DNA from: Amantichitinum ursilacus
GTDB taxonomy: Bacteria > Pseudomonadota > Gammaproteobacteria > Burkholderiales > Chitinibacteraceae
Assembly: GCF_001294205.1 (NCBI RefSeq)
Contig: NZ_LAQT01000008.1
Coordinates: 124,001 to 188,000, forward strand
Length of the DNA stretch: 64,000 bases
Direction: 5' to 3'
A program made the translations under genes and the position numbers. Below the pieces are notes generated by a model that worked only from the letters and a program-made list of their open reading frames with translations, was not told the origin of the DNA and ran no database searches. Below, in pieces: positions 53,475 to 59,678 of the stretch. Numbering within the stretch: position 1 is the stretch's first letter; the number at the start of each line of letters is the position of its first letter.

Positions 53475-53490
53475 TGACGGGCACCGTCAA
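53474..53490. promoter_or_regulatory. Palindrome over repressor stop and HTH-gene start
   Basis: TTGACGG-GCA-CCGTCAA (plus strand) is a perfect 7-bp inverted repeat with a T6 run on one side. On the minus strand it ends at the HTH gene ATG. It may be an operator for the HTH protein or an RNA hairpin that controls its translation. Confidence 0.5.
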
Positions 53491-53996
53491 TTTTTTGCCG
53501 ACTTTGGCCCCGTGTATTCGTTTGGCTTGGCCATTGCTTCGAGCGCCTCAAGCGCTCCAGGGGCGAGTCCGCCGCCTGTGGCGGGCACGACGTCCTCTAC
53601 GGCCGGTGCTGAAGAAGGTTGGTCGAGTCCACGTAGAAGGGTGCCAATGGCGCGCACAGCGGATTTGCTCAGCGACTTGCGGCGATCCATGTCGATCAGC
53701 TGATCAATCACATTTTGAACATCGGCACTTGCTACCGGGTAAGCGACCACAGCGTCGTGAGCTTCCGCCGCTGGCGCGTCTCCCCGCATGGGGCCGCGCC
53801 CATCCACCAGCCACTCCGCGCGGACATTCAAAGTCTTTGCGGCAAGTAGCAGCGTCGAGCCAGTCAATCGTTTGATTTGTCCGGTTTTGAGTTGCGAGAT
53901 GGTGCCGGGAGTGACCTGCATCGCTGATGCAATTCGTCTCTGCGTCAATCCACTCTCTGCAATTGCTTGAGAAAAGCGTTCGCCTAAGGTCGTCAT
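53487..53996 (-). CDS. Phage repressor (CI-like, no autocleavage domain)
   Basis: A 169-residue protein with an N-terminal lambda-repressor-type HTH (FSQAIAESGLTQRRIASAMQVTPGTISQLKTGQIKRLTG), residues about 8-45. The C-terminal region (about 60-169) is short, Pro/Ala-rich and lacks the S24 Ser/Lys protease motifs, so it is not a RecA-cleavable repressor. The ATG at 53996 follows an operator by 2 bases and has no ribosome site, suggesting leaderless or weak translation. It leads the lysogen-side transcript with the HTH/HipA-like cassette downstream. Confidence 0.85.
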   Translation of the reverse strand: MTTLGERFSQAIAESGLTQRRIASAMQVTPGTISQLKTGQIKRLTGSTLLLAAKTLNVRAEWLVDGRGPMRGDAPAAEAHDAVVAYPVASADVQNVIDQLIDMDRRKSLSKSAVRAIGTLLRGLDQPSSAPAVEDVVPATGGGLAPGALEALEAMAKPNEYTGPKSAKN

Positions 53997-53997
53997 G

Positions 53998-54011
53998 TTT
54001 AGCAAGCTAAA
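53998..54011. promoter_or_regulatory. Phage operator OR, repressor-proximal
   Basis: TTTAG-CAAG-CTAAA, a perfect palindrome immediately upstream of the repressor ATG. Same arms as the left operators. Confidence 0.78.
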
Positions 54012-54021
54012 GCATTTAGCA

Positions 54022-54035
54022 TTTAGATTGCTTGA
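54022..54035. promoter_or_regulatory. Phage operator OR, degenerate middle site
   Basis: TTTAG-ATTG-CTTGA keeps one arm and part of the other. It overlaps the -35 of the cro promoter. Confidence 0.4.
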
Positions 54036-54059
54036 CTGAAAAACGTTTAGTGTTCTAAA
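54032..54059 (+). promoter_or_regulatory. Rightward promoter PR candidate
   Basis: TTGACT (54032-54037) and TCTAAA (54054-54059) are 16 bases apart. Transcription would start near 54066, only two bases before the cro ATG, so the message may be leaderless. The cro-proximal operator covers the -10. Confidence 0.6.
54046..54059. promoter_or_regulatory. Phage operator OR, cro-proximal
   Basis: TTTAG-TGTT-CTAAA, a perfect palindrome overlapping the putative PR -10. Confidence 0.78.
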
Positions 54060-54067
54060 TTCCGGGC

Positions 54068-54301
54068 ATGAAACCACAAACCTTGATTGCCTTGATTGGT
54101 TCGACATCGAAGCTTGCGGCTGCATTGGGGGTTACTCCGGGCGCGGTATCGCAGTGGGTGAAGAAAGACCAGATCCCCGCGTTGCGCATGTATCAGCTGC
54201 GAGAAATGCGGCCAGATTTGTTCGTGGAAGCCGAGCCAGCTTCAGCCGATAGACGATCCGGGGACGATCGCCGGATCAAGGACCGTCGGGCATCCAAGTA
54301 A
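54068..54301 (+). CDS. Cro/YdaS-like DNA-binding protein
   Basis: A 77-residue protein: TLIALIGSTSKLAAALGVTPGAVSQWVKKDQIPALRMYQLREMRPDLF is a YdaS/Cro-type HTH; the tail is charged (DRRSGDDRRIKDRRASK). It is divergent from the repressor and should compete at the same operators. No ribosome site is visible and the promoter is very close. Confidence 0.83.
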   Translation: MKPQTLIALIGSTSKLAAALGVTPGAVSQWVKKDQIPALRMYQLREMRPDLFVEAEPASADRRSGDDRRIKDRRASK

Positions 54302-54439
54302 TTTTCCTCCGCCGGTGCATTGTCCAGATGCACCGGCTTTTCGCCGGGTCGCCGCCCGGTGTTTTTTCTTCCAACGCTGCGCAGGTTAAGACAGAGGTCG
54401 AGCCAGGTGCAGATACAAAAAAATGATGGGGAGTATCCA

Positions 54440-54937
54440 GTGGGCTTGAATGACGCCATGCGCCGGGACTGCGAAAAGTGGCCGGGTACCCAAGGTGGGC
54501 TTAGTCAGGAAATCTTTGGCGTAGAGGATCGCCTGCGCCACAAGCTGATCGGCTTTCGCGGTAATCGGCTGTGGCTCGATGATGCAATGAGCATCATGCA
54601 GATGACCGGGGGCCGGGAGACCATCCACGAGATGGCGCGCCAGCTCGGTGGCATTTACGTGCACGTGGGGGACATTGCGCCCGAATACGACAACACCGAC
54701 ATCTGCGAAGAGCTGGAAAAGGTCACGATGGCGCTGGGCGATCTCGCTCGCGAGGCCCGGGCCAGTATCAACGACGACGGCAAGATCGACGCGGATGAGG
54801 AAGGCCGCATTCTCGCCCGCCACCACCAGCTTTGCACCCAGGCGATGACGTACGTGCACCGCATGGTGGCGATTTATGGTGACTCCACCGTATCGGTACA
54901 CAGAGAGGTGGGCAATGCTCGCGCCACTTCACGTTGA
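54440..54937 (+). CDS. CII-like phage regulatory protein
   Basis: A 165-residue protein of the CP76/CII type (PF06892-like): LNDAMRRDCEKWPGTQGGLSQEIFGVEDRLRHKLIGFRGNRLWLDDAMSIMQMTGGRETIHEMARQLGGIYV. It starts with GTG at 54440, set by a GGGGAG site; an upstream frame from 54320 has none. It is expected to steer the lysis-lysogeny decision. Confidence 0.78.
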   Translation: MGLNDAMRRDCEKWPGTQGGLSQEIFGVEDRLRHKLIGFRGNRLWLDDAMSIMQMTGGRETIHEMARQLGGIYVHVGDIAPEYDNTDICEELEKVTMALGDLAREARASINDDGKIDADEEGRILARHHQLCTQAMTYVHRMVAIYGDSTVSVHREVGNARATSR

Positions 54938-55238
54938 GGCGAAGGCCCTCAAGCGCTGCAGCCCGGCAGCTGTGAATCTGTATCTCAAGGCATTGCTGCG
55001 CATGATGGATAAAAGCGACGGCCGCGTGCGTGGGCCGCGCCGCACGATGCTTTCGTGGGCGGTGACCGAAGTAGGGCTGGTTAAAGCGCGCGGCGCCTTA
55101 CCGCGCCCGCTGCAGCACCAGGAAGTCGTCCGGTTGCTTGATGAACTGGTGATCGCCGGCGCGGTAGAAAACTTTGGCGACGCAACTGAACTGCATCTGG
55201 TTCTGGTCCATCGCAAGCCGGGGATGGTGGCCGCATGA
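54915..55238 (+). CDS. Phage early protein, unknown
   Basis: A 107-residue protein with a winged-helix-like look (ALKRCSPAAVNLYLKALLRMMDKSDGRVRGPRRTMLSWAVTEVGL, VVRLLDELVIAGAVENF). A related opening (LKPCSPEAFRLYVACLRPHMD) begins the next protein, so the two may share a DNA-binding domain. An AGAGAGG site precedes the ATG. Overlaps both neighbours. Confidence 0.65.
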   Translation: MLAPLHVEAKALKRCSPAAVNLYLKALLRMMDKSDGRVRGPRRTMLSWAVTEVGLVKARGALPRPLQHQEVVRLLDELVIAGAVENFGDATELHLVLVHRKPGMVAA

Positions 55239-56116
55239 ATGTTTACATGTCGCCGGAAGAGCTTGAGGCATTGAAGCCATGCTCGCCGGAAGCGTTCCGC
55301 CTGTATGTCGCTTGCTTGCGCCCCCATATGGACATGGCTACCGGTATAGTCGGTATCTCCTATCGGATCAGCTATGCCCGTCTTGCACTTGAGATGGTGT
55401 ATCAGCCACCGGCGCGTTCACACCGCCCCCCGTACGCGCCAACGGTAAAGCAAATCCGTGGTCTGGTAGATGAGCTAGCCACCCATGGCGCGGTCAAGCG
55501 CTATTCCATGAAATCGAAAGACGACCGGCAGCTTGTTTTATTGCTCATCAACGCGCTGCAAGTACAGGCACGTCCCGAATATGAAGGGCAGATGAAGGGC
55601 AAAGCAGCCGGGCAGGCTGACGGGCAAAGCCAAACCCGCGCCAATGCTCGTTCTAAGGGCCATGAAGGGCAGGCTGACGGGCAAAGGCAATCCGGGTATG
55701 AGGGGCAAATATCTGTATCTCTGTCTACTACCTCTCTCTCTGGCGCGCGAGGCACATTGATCGACCCGGCCTTTCAGGCAGACCTGAGCGCAAGGCTATT
55801 GGCGGAACAACGCGGGCTGGATGTCGATGAAGAGGTTTTCCGGTTTATCGCTCACTTCGAGGCTAACGGCCAGCCGCAAGCCAACTGGCCCGCGCGCTTC
55901 CGCAAGTGGATTCTCGACGCCGCCCAATACAACGCAAACCGTAAGGCTAAAAACGCGGCTGCGCCGCCGTATGCAGGAAAGCCAGCGCGGGGCGGATGGA
56001 AGGGCGTAAATCCAACGGATGTGTTTGATCGAATATTTGATGATGGGGGGCAAGGTGATGGCGGAGACTACATTGACGGTAGCGCCGAACGCGTGGACCA
56101 AGCGTACCGGCACTGA
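55235..56116 (+). CDS. Phage replication initiator, O-like, with internal iterons
   Basis: A 293-residue protein. N-terminal winged-helix-like domain (residues 1-110; ALKPCSPEAFRLYVACLRPHMD to RGLVDELATHGAVKRYSM), a Gly/Gln-rich linker (about 115-155) coded by repeated DNA, and a C-terminal domain (EEVFRFIAHFEANGQPQANWPARFRKWILDAAQYNANRK) like DnaT/phage O tails. It is followed by a P-like loader, matching lambda O-P. The linker DNA is the probable origin. Confidence 0.75.
   Translation: MNVYMSPEELEALKPCSPEAFRLYVACLRPHMDMATGIVGISYRISYARLALEMVYQPPARSHRPPYAPTVKQIRGLVDELATHGAVKRYSMKSKDDRQLVLLLINALQVQARPEYEGQMKGKAAGQADGQSQTRANARSKGHEGQADGQRQSGYEGQISVSLSTTSLSGARGTLIDPAFQADLSARLLAEQRGLDVDEEVFRFIAHFEANGQPQANWPARFRKWILDAAQYNANRKAKNAAAPPYAGKPARGGWKGVNPTDVFDRIFDDGGQGDGGDYIDGSAERVDQAYRH
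55581..55707 (+). repeat. Iteron cluster, probable phage replication origin
   Basis: ATGARGGGCA occurs at 55581, 55592, 55662 and 55698. GGGCAGGCTG is repeated at 55610 and 55667, extending to identity over 20 bases with a 57-base spacing. A pyrimidine-rich stretch follows (55709-55742). The position inside the O-like gene is the lambda ori arrangement. Confidence 0.6.
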
Positions 56117-56684
56117 AAAGATCATCCCCATCAAGACGCTCTGGGGCCGGCTTGATGGGATTTTTCCGGGACTGTGGCGCACACGCTTTCCGGACGAACT
56201 GGCGATAGAGAACTGGTGTCGCGAATGGGCCGAAGGCTTGTATGAGGAGGCTGTCACCTTCGCGATGGTCAAGACCGGTCTGGAGGCGTTGCGCCGTCGG
56301 CAAGGTCCGGATCAGTACCCGCCTTCATTGCCCGAATTCATCGCACTGTGCAAAGCGATTCCGGACTTCGAGGAAGCCTTTTACGAGGCGCAAAAACAGT
56401 CGTCCAATCGGGAATACGGAGAGGACAGCTGGTCACATCCAGCGGTGTATTGGGCTGCGCTGGACTTCGGCGTGTATGAGTTGCGCCAGACAACCTGGAA
56501 GGCAAGCAAGACGCGGTGGGTCCGGATTTTGTCTAACCGGCTGAGCGGCCCATGCAGTCCGATTCCGAAGCTGCTGCCTAAGCCTGTTTACAAACGTGGT
56601 GATCCGGCGACAGCGCAAGCGGCCATGGAACAAATCAAATCGATGCCATGGTTTCGCGTGGCCGGTGCAGTAGGTGGTGCATAA
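56058..56684 (+). CDS. Phage replication protein P-like (helicase loader)
   Basis: A 208-residue protein: IKTLWGRLDGIFPGLWRTRFPDELAIENWCREWAEGLYEEAVTFAMVKTGLEALRRRQGPDQYPPSLPEFIALCKA matches the lambda P family opening, where the host DnaB helicase is bound. The ATG at 56058 overlaps the O-like gene; upstream ATGs have no ribosome site. Confidence 0.78.
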   Translation: MAETTLTVAPNAWTKRTGTEKIIPIKTLWGRLDGIFPGLWRTRFPDELAIENWCREWAEGLYEEAVTFAMVKTGLEALRRRQGPDQYPPSLPEFIALCKAIPDFEEAFYEAQKQSSNREYGEDSWSHPAVYWAALDFGVYELRQTTWKASKTRWVRILSNRLSGPCSPIPKLLPKPVYKRGDPATAQAAMEQIKSMPWFRVAGAVGGA

Positions 56685-56759
56685 AAAGCGGTAGATAAAA
56701 GCCCGGCAATGATCGGGCTAGGAGGCCTCTGGTACTTTGTTTTGGGGCGCAGAAAAATA

Positions 56760-57194
56760 ATGATTCAGTACATTGCAGATCGTTTGAACAAGTGGGGTTC
56801 GTGGTGCCGCCGGTTTGAAGACGGCGGTCTTGGTTTTGGAAATAGCGTGTTGGCCCGGTATGGAGAGCCGGGCAGCGGGGGCGGCGGTGGACTCATGGGT
56901 ATTGTGGATGCCGATATGCTGGAGCTGGATCATATCGTTGTTTGTTTGCCGGATGCCCTGCGCGAAGCAGTGAACCAGTGCCATCGAATGCCAGGGACAA
57001 AAGAGCAGCATGCGCAGGCGTGTGGGTGTGCTGTCCGGACTTACTTTGATCGTGTGCACAAAGCGCATGTGCTTGTGACGGAGGCGCTGCAGGTTGGTGT
57101 TGGCGATGTGCCCGAACTCAAGCCGGGTCTGGCGCGGCTCAAGCTGCGCGTGGAGCGTCTGAAAGAAAATTCGTTCGACTGCTTGACGGCGTGA
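56760..57194 (+). CDS. Phage antitermination protein Q-like
   Basis: A 144-residue protein of the small Q family (PF06530 type): ADRLNKWGSWCRRFEDGGLGFGNS, then MLELDHIVVCLPDALREAVNQCHRMPGTKEQHAQACGCAVRTYFDRVHKAHVLV, a sigma-region-4-like helix-turn-helix. It should let RNA polymerase pass the terminators downstream and switch on late genes. The ribosome site is poor. Confidence 0.78.
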   Translation: MIQYIADRLNKWGSWCRRFEDGGLGFGNSVLARYGEPGSGGGGGLMGIVDADMLELDHIVVCLPDALREAVNQCHRMPGTKEQHAQACGCAVRTYFDRVHKAHVLVTEALQVGVGDVPELKPGLARLKLRVERLKENSFDCLTA

Positions 57195-57250
57195 GGCCGC
57201 ACCAATTAGGATGTTTTCCGCTAGATTGCTTTTGGTGCGTCTGCGAAATA

Positions 57251-57276
57251 AAAACCCTGCCTCGGCGGGGTTTTTT
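57251..57276 (+). terminator. Terminator after Q
   Basis: AACCCTGCC / GGCGGGGTT-type stem with T6, 57 bases past the Q stop. A likely target of Q antitermination. Confidence 0.8.
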
Positions 57277-57309
57277 CGTTTCCGCCGTATCGAGTTGCAT
57301 TCACATAAC

Positions 57310-57340
57310 AAGCCCCGCGGCCGATCGGCAAGGGGCTTTC
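57310..57340 (+). terminator. Second terminator after Q
   Basis: AAGCCCC / GGGGCTT stem with a GATC-centred inner palindrome, followed by TCTTG. Confidence 0.6.
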
Positions 57341-57495
57341 TTGTTTACGTTTTTAATAGCTCGCTGGCGCAGTCATGCGACGAGATTGCTCGGGTGCGGG
57401 GGCTCGACATGAAAGATAACTTGCATCCTTCCTGCTTTGCCGAACCCCAAGGCCTCGGTAAACTTACCGATGTTTTCTTTTGCGAGGGTGAGGGG

Positions 57496-57981
57496 ATGTC
57501 GAAATACAAGGATCTTTGCGTCGCGTTGGAGTCGCAGGAGGATGTTTGGCGCAGGTATTACTCAGCCATGCACGGGCTAATCAACAGTTTCACGACGGGG
57601 CTGGTGAGCTATCTCGGCGTTCAGAATGAGCTATATGACGAGGGAGACCGGAAGCGGGCCGTCATTAATGCCAAGCATGCCGAAACGGGGCATTCAATCC
57701 GCTCCATTCGCCAAATTGATGAACAGGGCTTTGTCTGGTTTGTCCTGGATATGGTGGTCAAGGTAGGTATGCCTGACTATGGCACTAGAGTGTTCGGTGT
57801 GAAGATCGGCCTTAGGATGCACCCAGACTGCTTGATTGCCACCGTTCCCTTGTTGAACCGCAACTTCAAACTGGCTCGCACCGAGCAGGACGTCGATTGG
57901 GTTCCCTTGTTTGATGCCACATGCGAGGCGGTGCGCTTCATGTTTACGTACGACCCGTTCGATCCGCCCCCATTGAATTAA
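57496..57981 (+). CDS. Phage protein, unknown
   Basis: A 161-residue alpha/beta protein (MSKYKDLCVALESQEDVWRRYYSAMHGLINSFTTGLVSYLGVQNELY; FVWFVLDMVVKVGMPDYGTRVFGVKIGLRMHPDCLIATVPLLNRNFKLA). A GAGGG site favours ATG 57496; a longer form could begin at 57409. It is placed between two terminator groups. No family recognised. Confidence 0.65.
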   Translation: MSKYKDLCVALESQEDVWRRYYSAMHGLINSFTTGLVSYLGVQNELYDEGDRKRAVINAKHAETGHSIRSIRQIDEQGFVWFVLDMVVKVGMPDYGTRVFGVKIGLRMHPDCLIATVPLLNRNFKLARTEQDVDWVPLFDATCEAVRFMFTYDPFDPPPLN

Positions 57982-58007
57982 TTCGATTCCGTTCGACCCG
58001 TATCGAT

Positions 58008-58039
58008 AGCCCCGCCTGCACCCGCACGTGGGGCTTTTT
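58008..58039 (+). terminator. Terminator after the 161-residue gene
   Basis: AGCCCC / GGGGCT with a 16-base loop and T5. Confidence 0.65.
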
Positions 58040-58161
58040 GTTGCCCGACGTATGCATCGGCCAGCGTGTTGCGCCCCCGACTGACCCGCCTTGAATGGAT
58101 CGTTCAGTTAAGACCGGCACGCTGGCCCATGCATGCATCCATTTTCTGTGGTTGGCTGCTT

Positions 58162-58183
58162 GACCGCTTCGGCGGTCTTTTTT
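58162..58183 (+). terminator. Terminator just upstream of HNH gene
   Basis: GACCGC-TTCG-GCGGTC and T6, 18 bases before the HNH start. Late transcription must read through it. Confidence 0.85.
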
Positions 58184-58201
58184 ATTTGAGGTTGTATCGT
58201 G

Positions 58202-58642
58202 ATGCCCTATCGGCCCAAAAAGCCTTGCCGTTATCCAGGGTGCCGGGCGCTGGTCGATGGTGGCTGGTGTGCCGCGCATCAACCAAAGCGCGAGCCGACC
58301 AGGTACGAAGCCGAGCGCGGCTCATCGGCGCAGCGTGGTTATAACGGGCGATGGCAGAAAGCGCGGGCGACATTCCTGCGCGAGCATCCGCTTTGCGTTG
58401 CCTGTCTGTCTGAAGGCAACACGACACCGGCGACGGTTGTCGATCACATCAAGGCGCACCGCCTGAGTGAGGCGCTGGCCAGCGGGGATGATGCGGCGGT
58501 CAGACTCGCGCAATCGTTGTTCTGGGATACGAGTAACTGGCAGCCGCTGTGCAAGCGGCATCACGACGTGAAGACCGCGACGGAAGACGGCGGCTTTGGT
58601 CGCCCTCGCGAACGTGAGGCGGCCGATTCGAGCCGGTTGTAA
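58202..58642 (+). CDS. Phage HNH endonuclease
   Basis: A 146-residue protein with a zinc-binding HNH core: CVACLSEGNTTPATVVDHIKAHRL, NWQPLCKRHHDVKTATE. The N terminus has CRYPGCRAL. HNH proteins next to terminase in HK97-type phages help cut cos DNA. The ATG at 58202 is used; a GTG at 58199 is 7 bases from the GAGG site. Confidence 0.9.
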   Translation: MPYRPKKPCRYPGCRALVDGGWCAAHQPKREPTRYEAERGSSAQRGYNGRWQKARATFLREHPLCVACLSEGNTTPATVVDHIKAHRLSEALASGDDAAVRLAQSLFWDTSNWQPLCKRHHDVKTATEDGGFGRPREREAADSSRL

Positions 58643-58853
58643 GAAAACCGCGATTTTCAGCGATTTTGACCCCTTTTTGTAAGGAAAGGGGGCGGGGGGT
58701 CGAAAAGTCGGTCGGAGACCGCCCCAGACCGTGTATCCCAGCCTCGAAAAATATATTCCCGAAAAAAGGTAGGGGGGGGTCTGCATCGGCATGTGTTGCC
58801 GCCAAAGGCCTCTGGACCTTTTTTCTTTCCAACTCAGGTAAACGGAGCGCTCT
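58643..58853. other. Dyad-rich region before terminase; cos/pac candidate
   Basis: No gene is visible. It has CCCCTTT / AAAGGGG (58670-58676 / 58685-58691), G runs near 58693 and 58770, and an AT patch at 58749-58759. In HK97-type phages the packaging site commonly lies next to the HNH and small terminase genes. Confidence 0.4.
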
Positions 58854-59678
58854 ATGGGCCGGGAAACCGCACCTGTAACGGGCGCTGCCTCGAAGTTGAA
58901 GCCGCCCGCCTTTTTGAAAACGCGCCGGGGCCGCGAAGTCTGGCGTTATCTGCTGGAGGCGCTCGAAGCCGCCAAGCTCGATTACCGGTCGGCGCTGATG
59001 TCGGTGGCCATGTTGGCGGACAAGGTCGAAGTCTGGCGGACCCACGCGGACGCCTTGCACAAGATTGGCCATCGCTACGAAGACGACTCGAATGGCGGAT
59101 CGCTTGAGCTGGACGAATCCCGCGCGGAGCGCCGAGCCCGCGTCGAGATTCTGAAAGACCTGGACGATGCCGGCCTGACCACGCTGGCCGTGGCGCAGAT
59201 TCGCGTTGTCGATCGCCTGACCAACCAGGGCGAGCTGTTCAGCCCCTTTGAGCTGATGAACCAGATCGGCGAGGAATCCAAACGCCTGCCCGAAGCCCCA
59301 CCGTGGACCATGCGCCCCGCCGAAAAGCGGATCTGGAAAGACCTGCTGAAAAGCCTCGACACCGTCGGCTTCGATTTTTCCACGGCCGGGCTGTCGCTGG
59401 GCTTGATGTGCGCCGCGATCACCGATTGGCAGGACTGCAAGACCTGGATTGATGACCACAACGGCCGCGTGTTCGCCACCAGCGAAGACACAGGCCGGAC
59501 CTACGAGGTCAGTGCCAGTTACAACCGATCAAAAATCGCCAGCCAGCTGCGCGTGCTGTTCAAGAAAAACGGGATGACGGTGGCGTCGTGCGCGAAAACG
59601 AAAGCAATCAGCAAGGGGCGGGTGATCAGCGAGGAGCTGGAAGAAATCCTGAGCTTCATTCAATCGCGGCCGGTCTAG
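58854..59678 (+). CDS. Terminase small subunit, P27-type, internally duplicated
   Basis: A 274-residue protein, roughly twice the usual P27 length. The halves match each other: residues 18-125 (PPAFLKTRRGREVWRYLLEALEAAKLDYRSALMSVAMLADKVEVWRTHADAL) and about 146-255 (PPWTMRPAEKRIWKDLLKSLDTVGFDFSTAGLSLGLMCAAITDWQDCKTWID). Each has the WxxLLxxL opening and a helix pair typical of P27. It binds the packaging site. A GGAG site sets the ATG. The 3' end overlaps the large subunit by 91 bases if that starts at 59588. Confidence 0.72.
   Translation: MGRETAPVTGAASKLKPPAFLKTRRGREVWRYLLEALEAAKLDYRSALMSVAMLADKVEVWRTHADALHKIGHRYEDDSNGGSLELDESRAERRARVEILKDLDDAGLTTLAVAQIRVVDRLTNQGELFSPFELMNQIGEESKRLPEAPPWTMRPAEKRIWKDLLKSLDTVGFDFSTAGLSLGLMCAAITDWQDCKTWIDDHNGRVFATSEDTGRTYEVSASYNRSKIASQLRVLFKKNGMTVASCAKTKAISKGRVISEELEEILSFIQSRPV

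Noticed and set aside
53487-53996. LexA/CI-type autoproteolytic repressor
   Set aside because: No Ser-Lys S24 motif or Ala-Gly cleavage site is present after the HTH.
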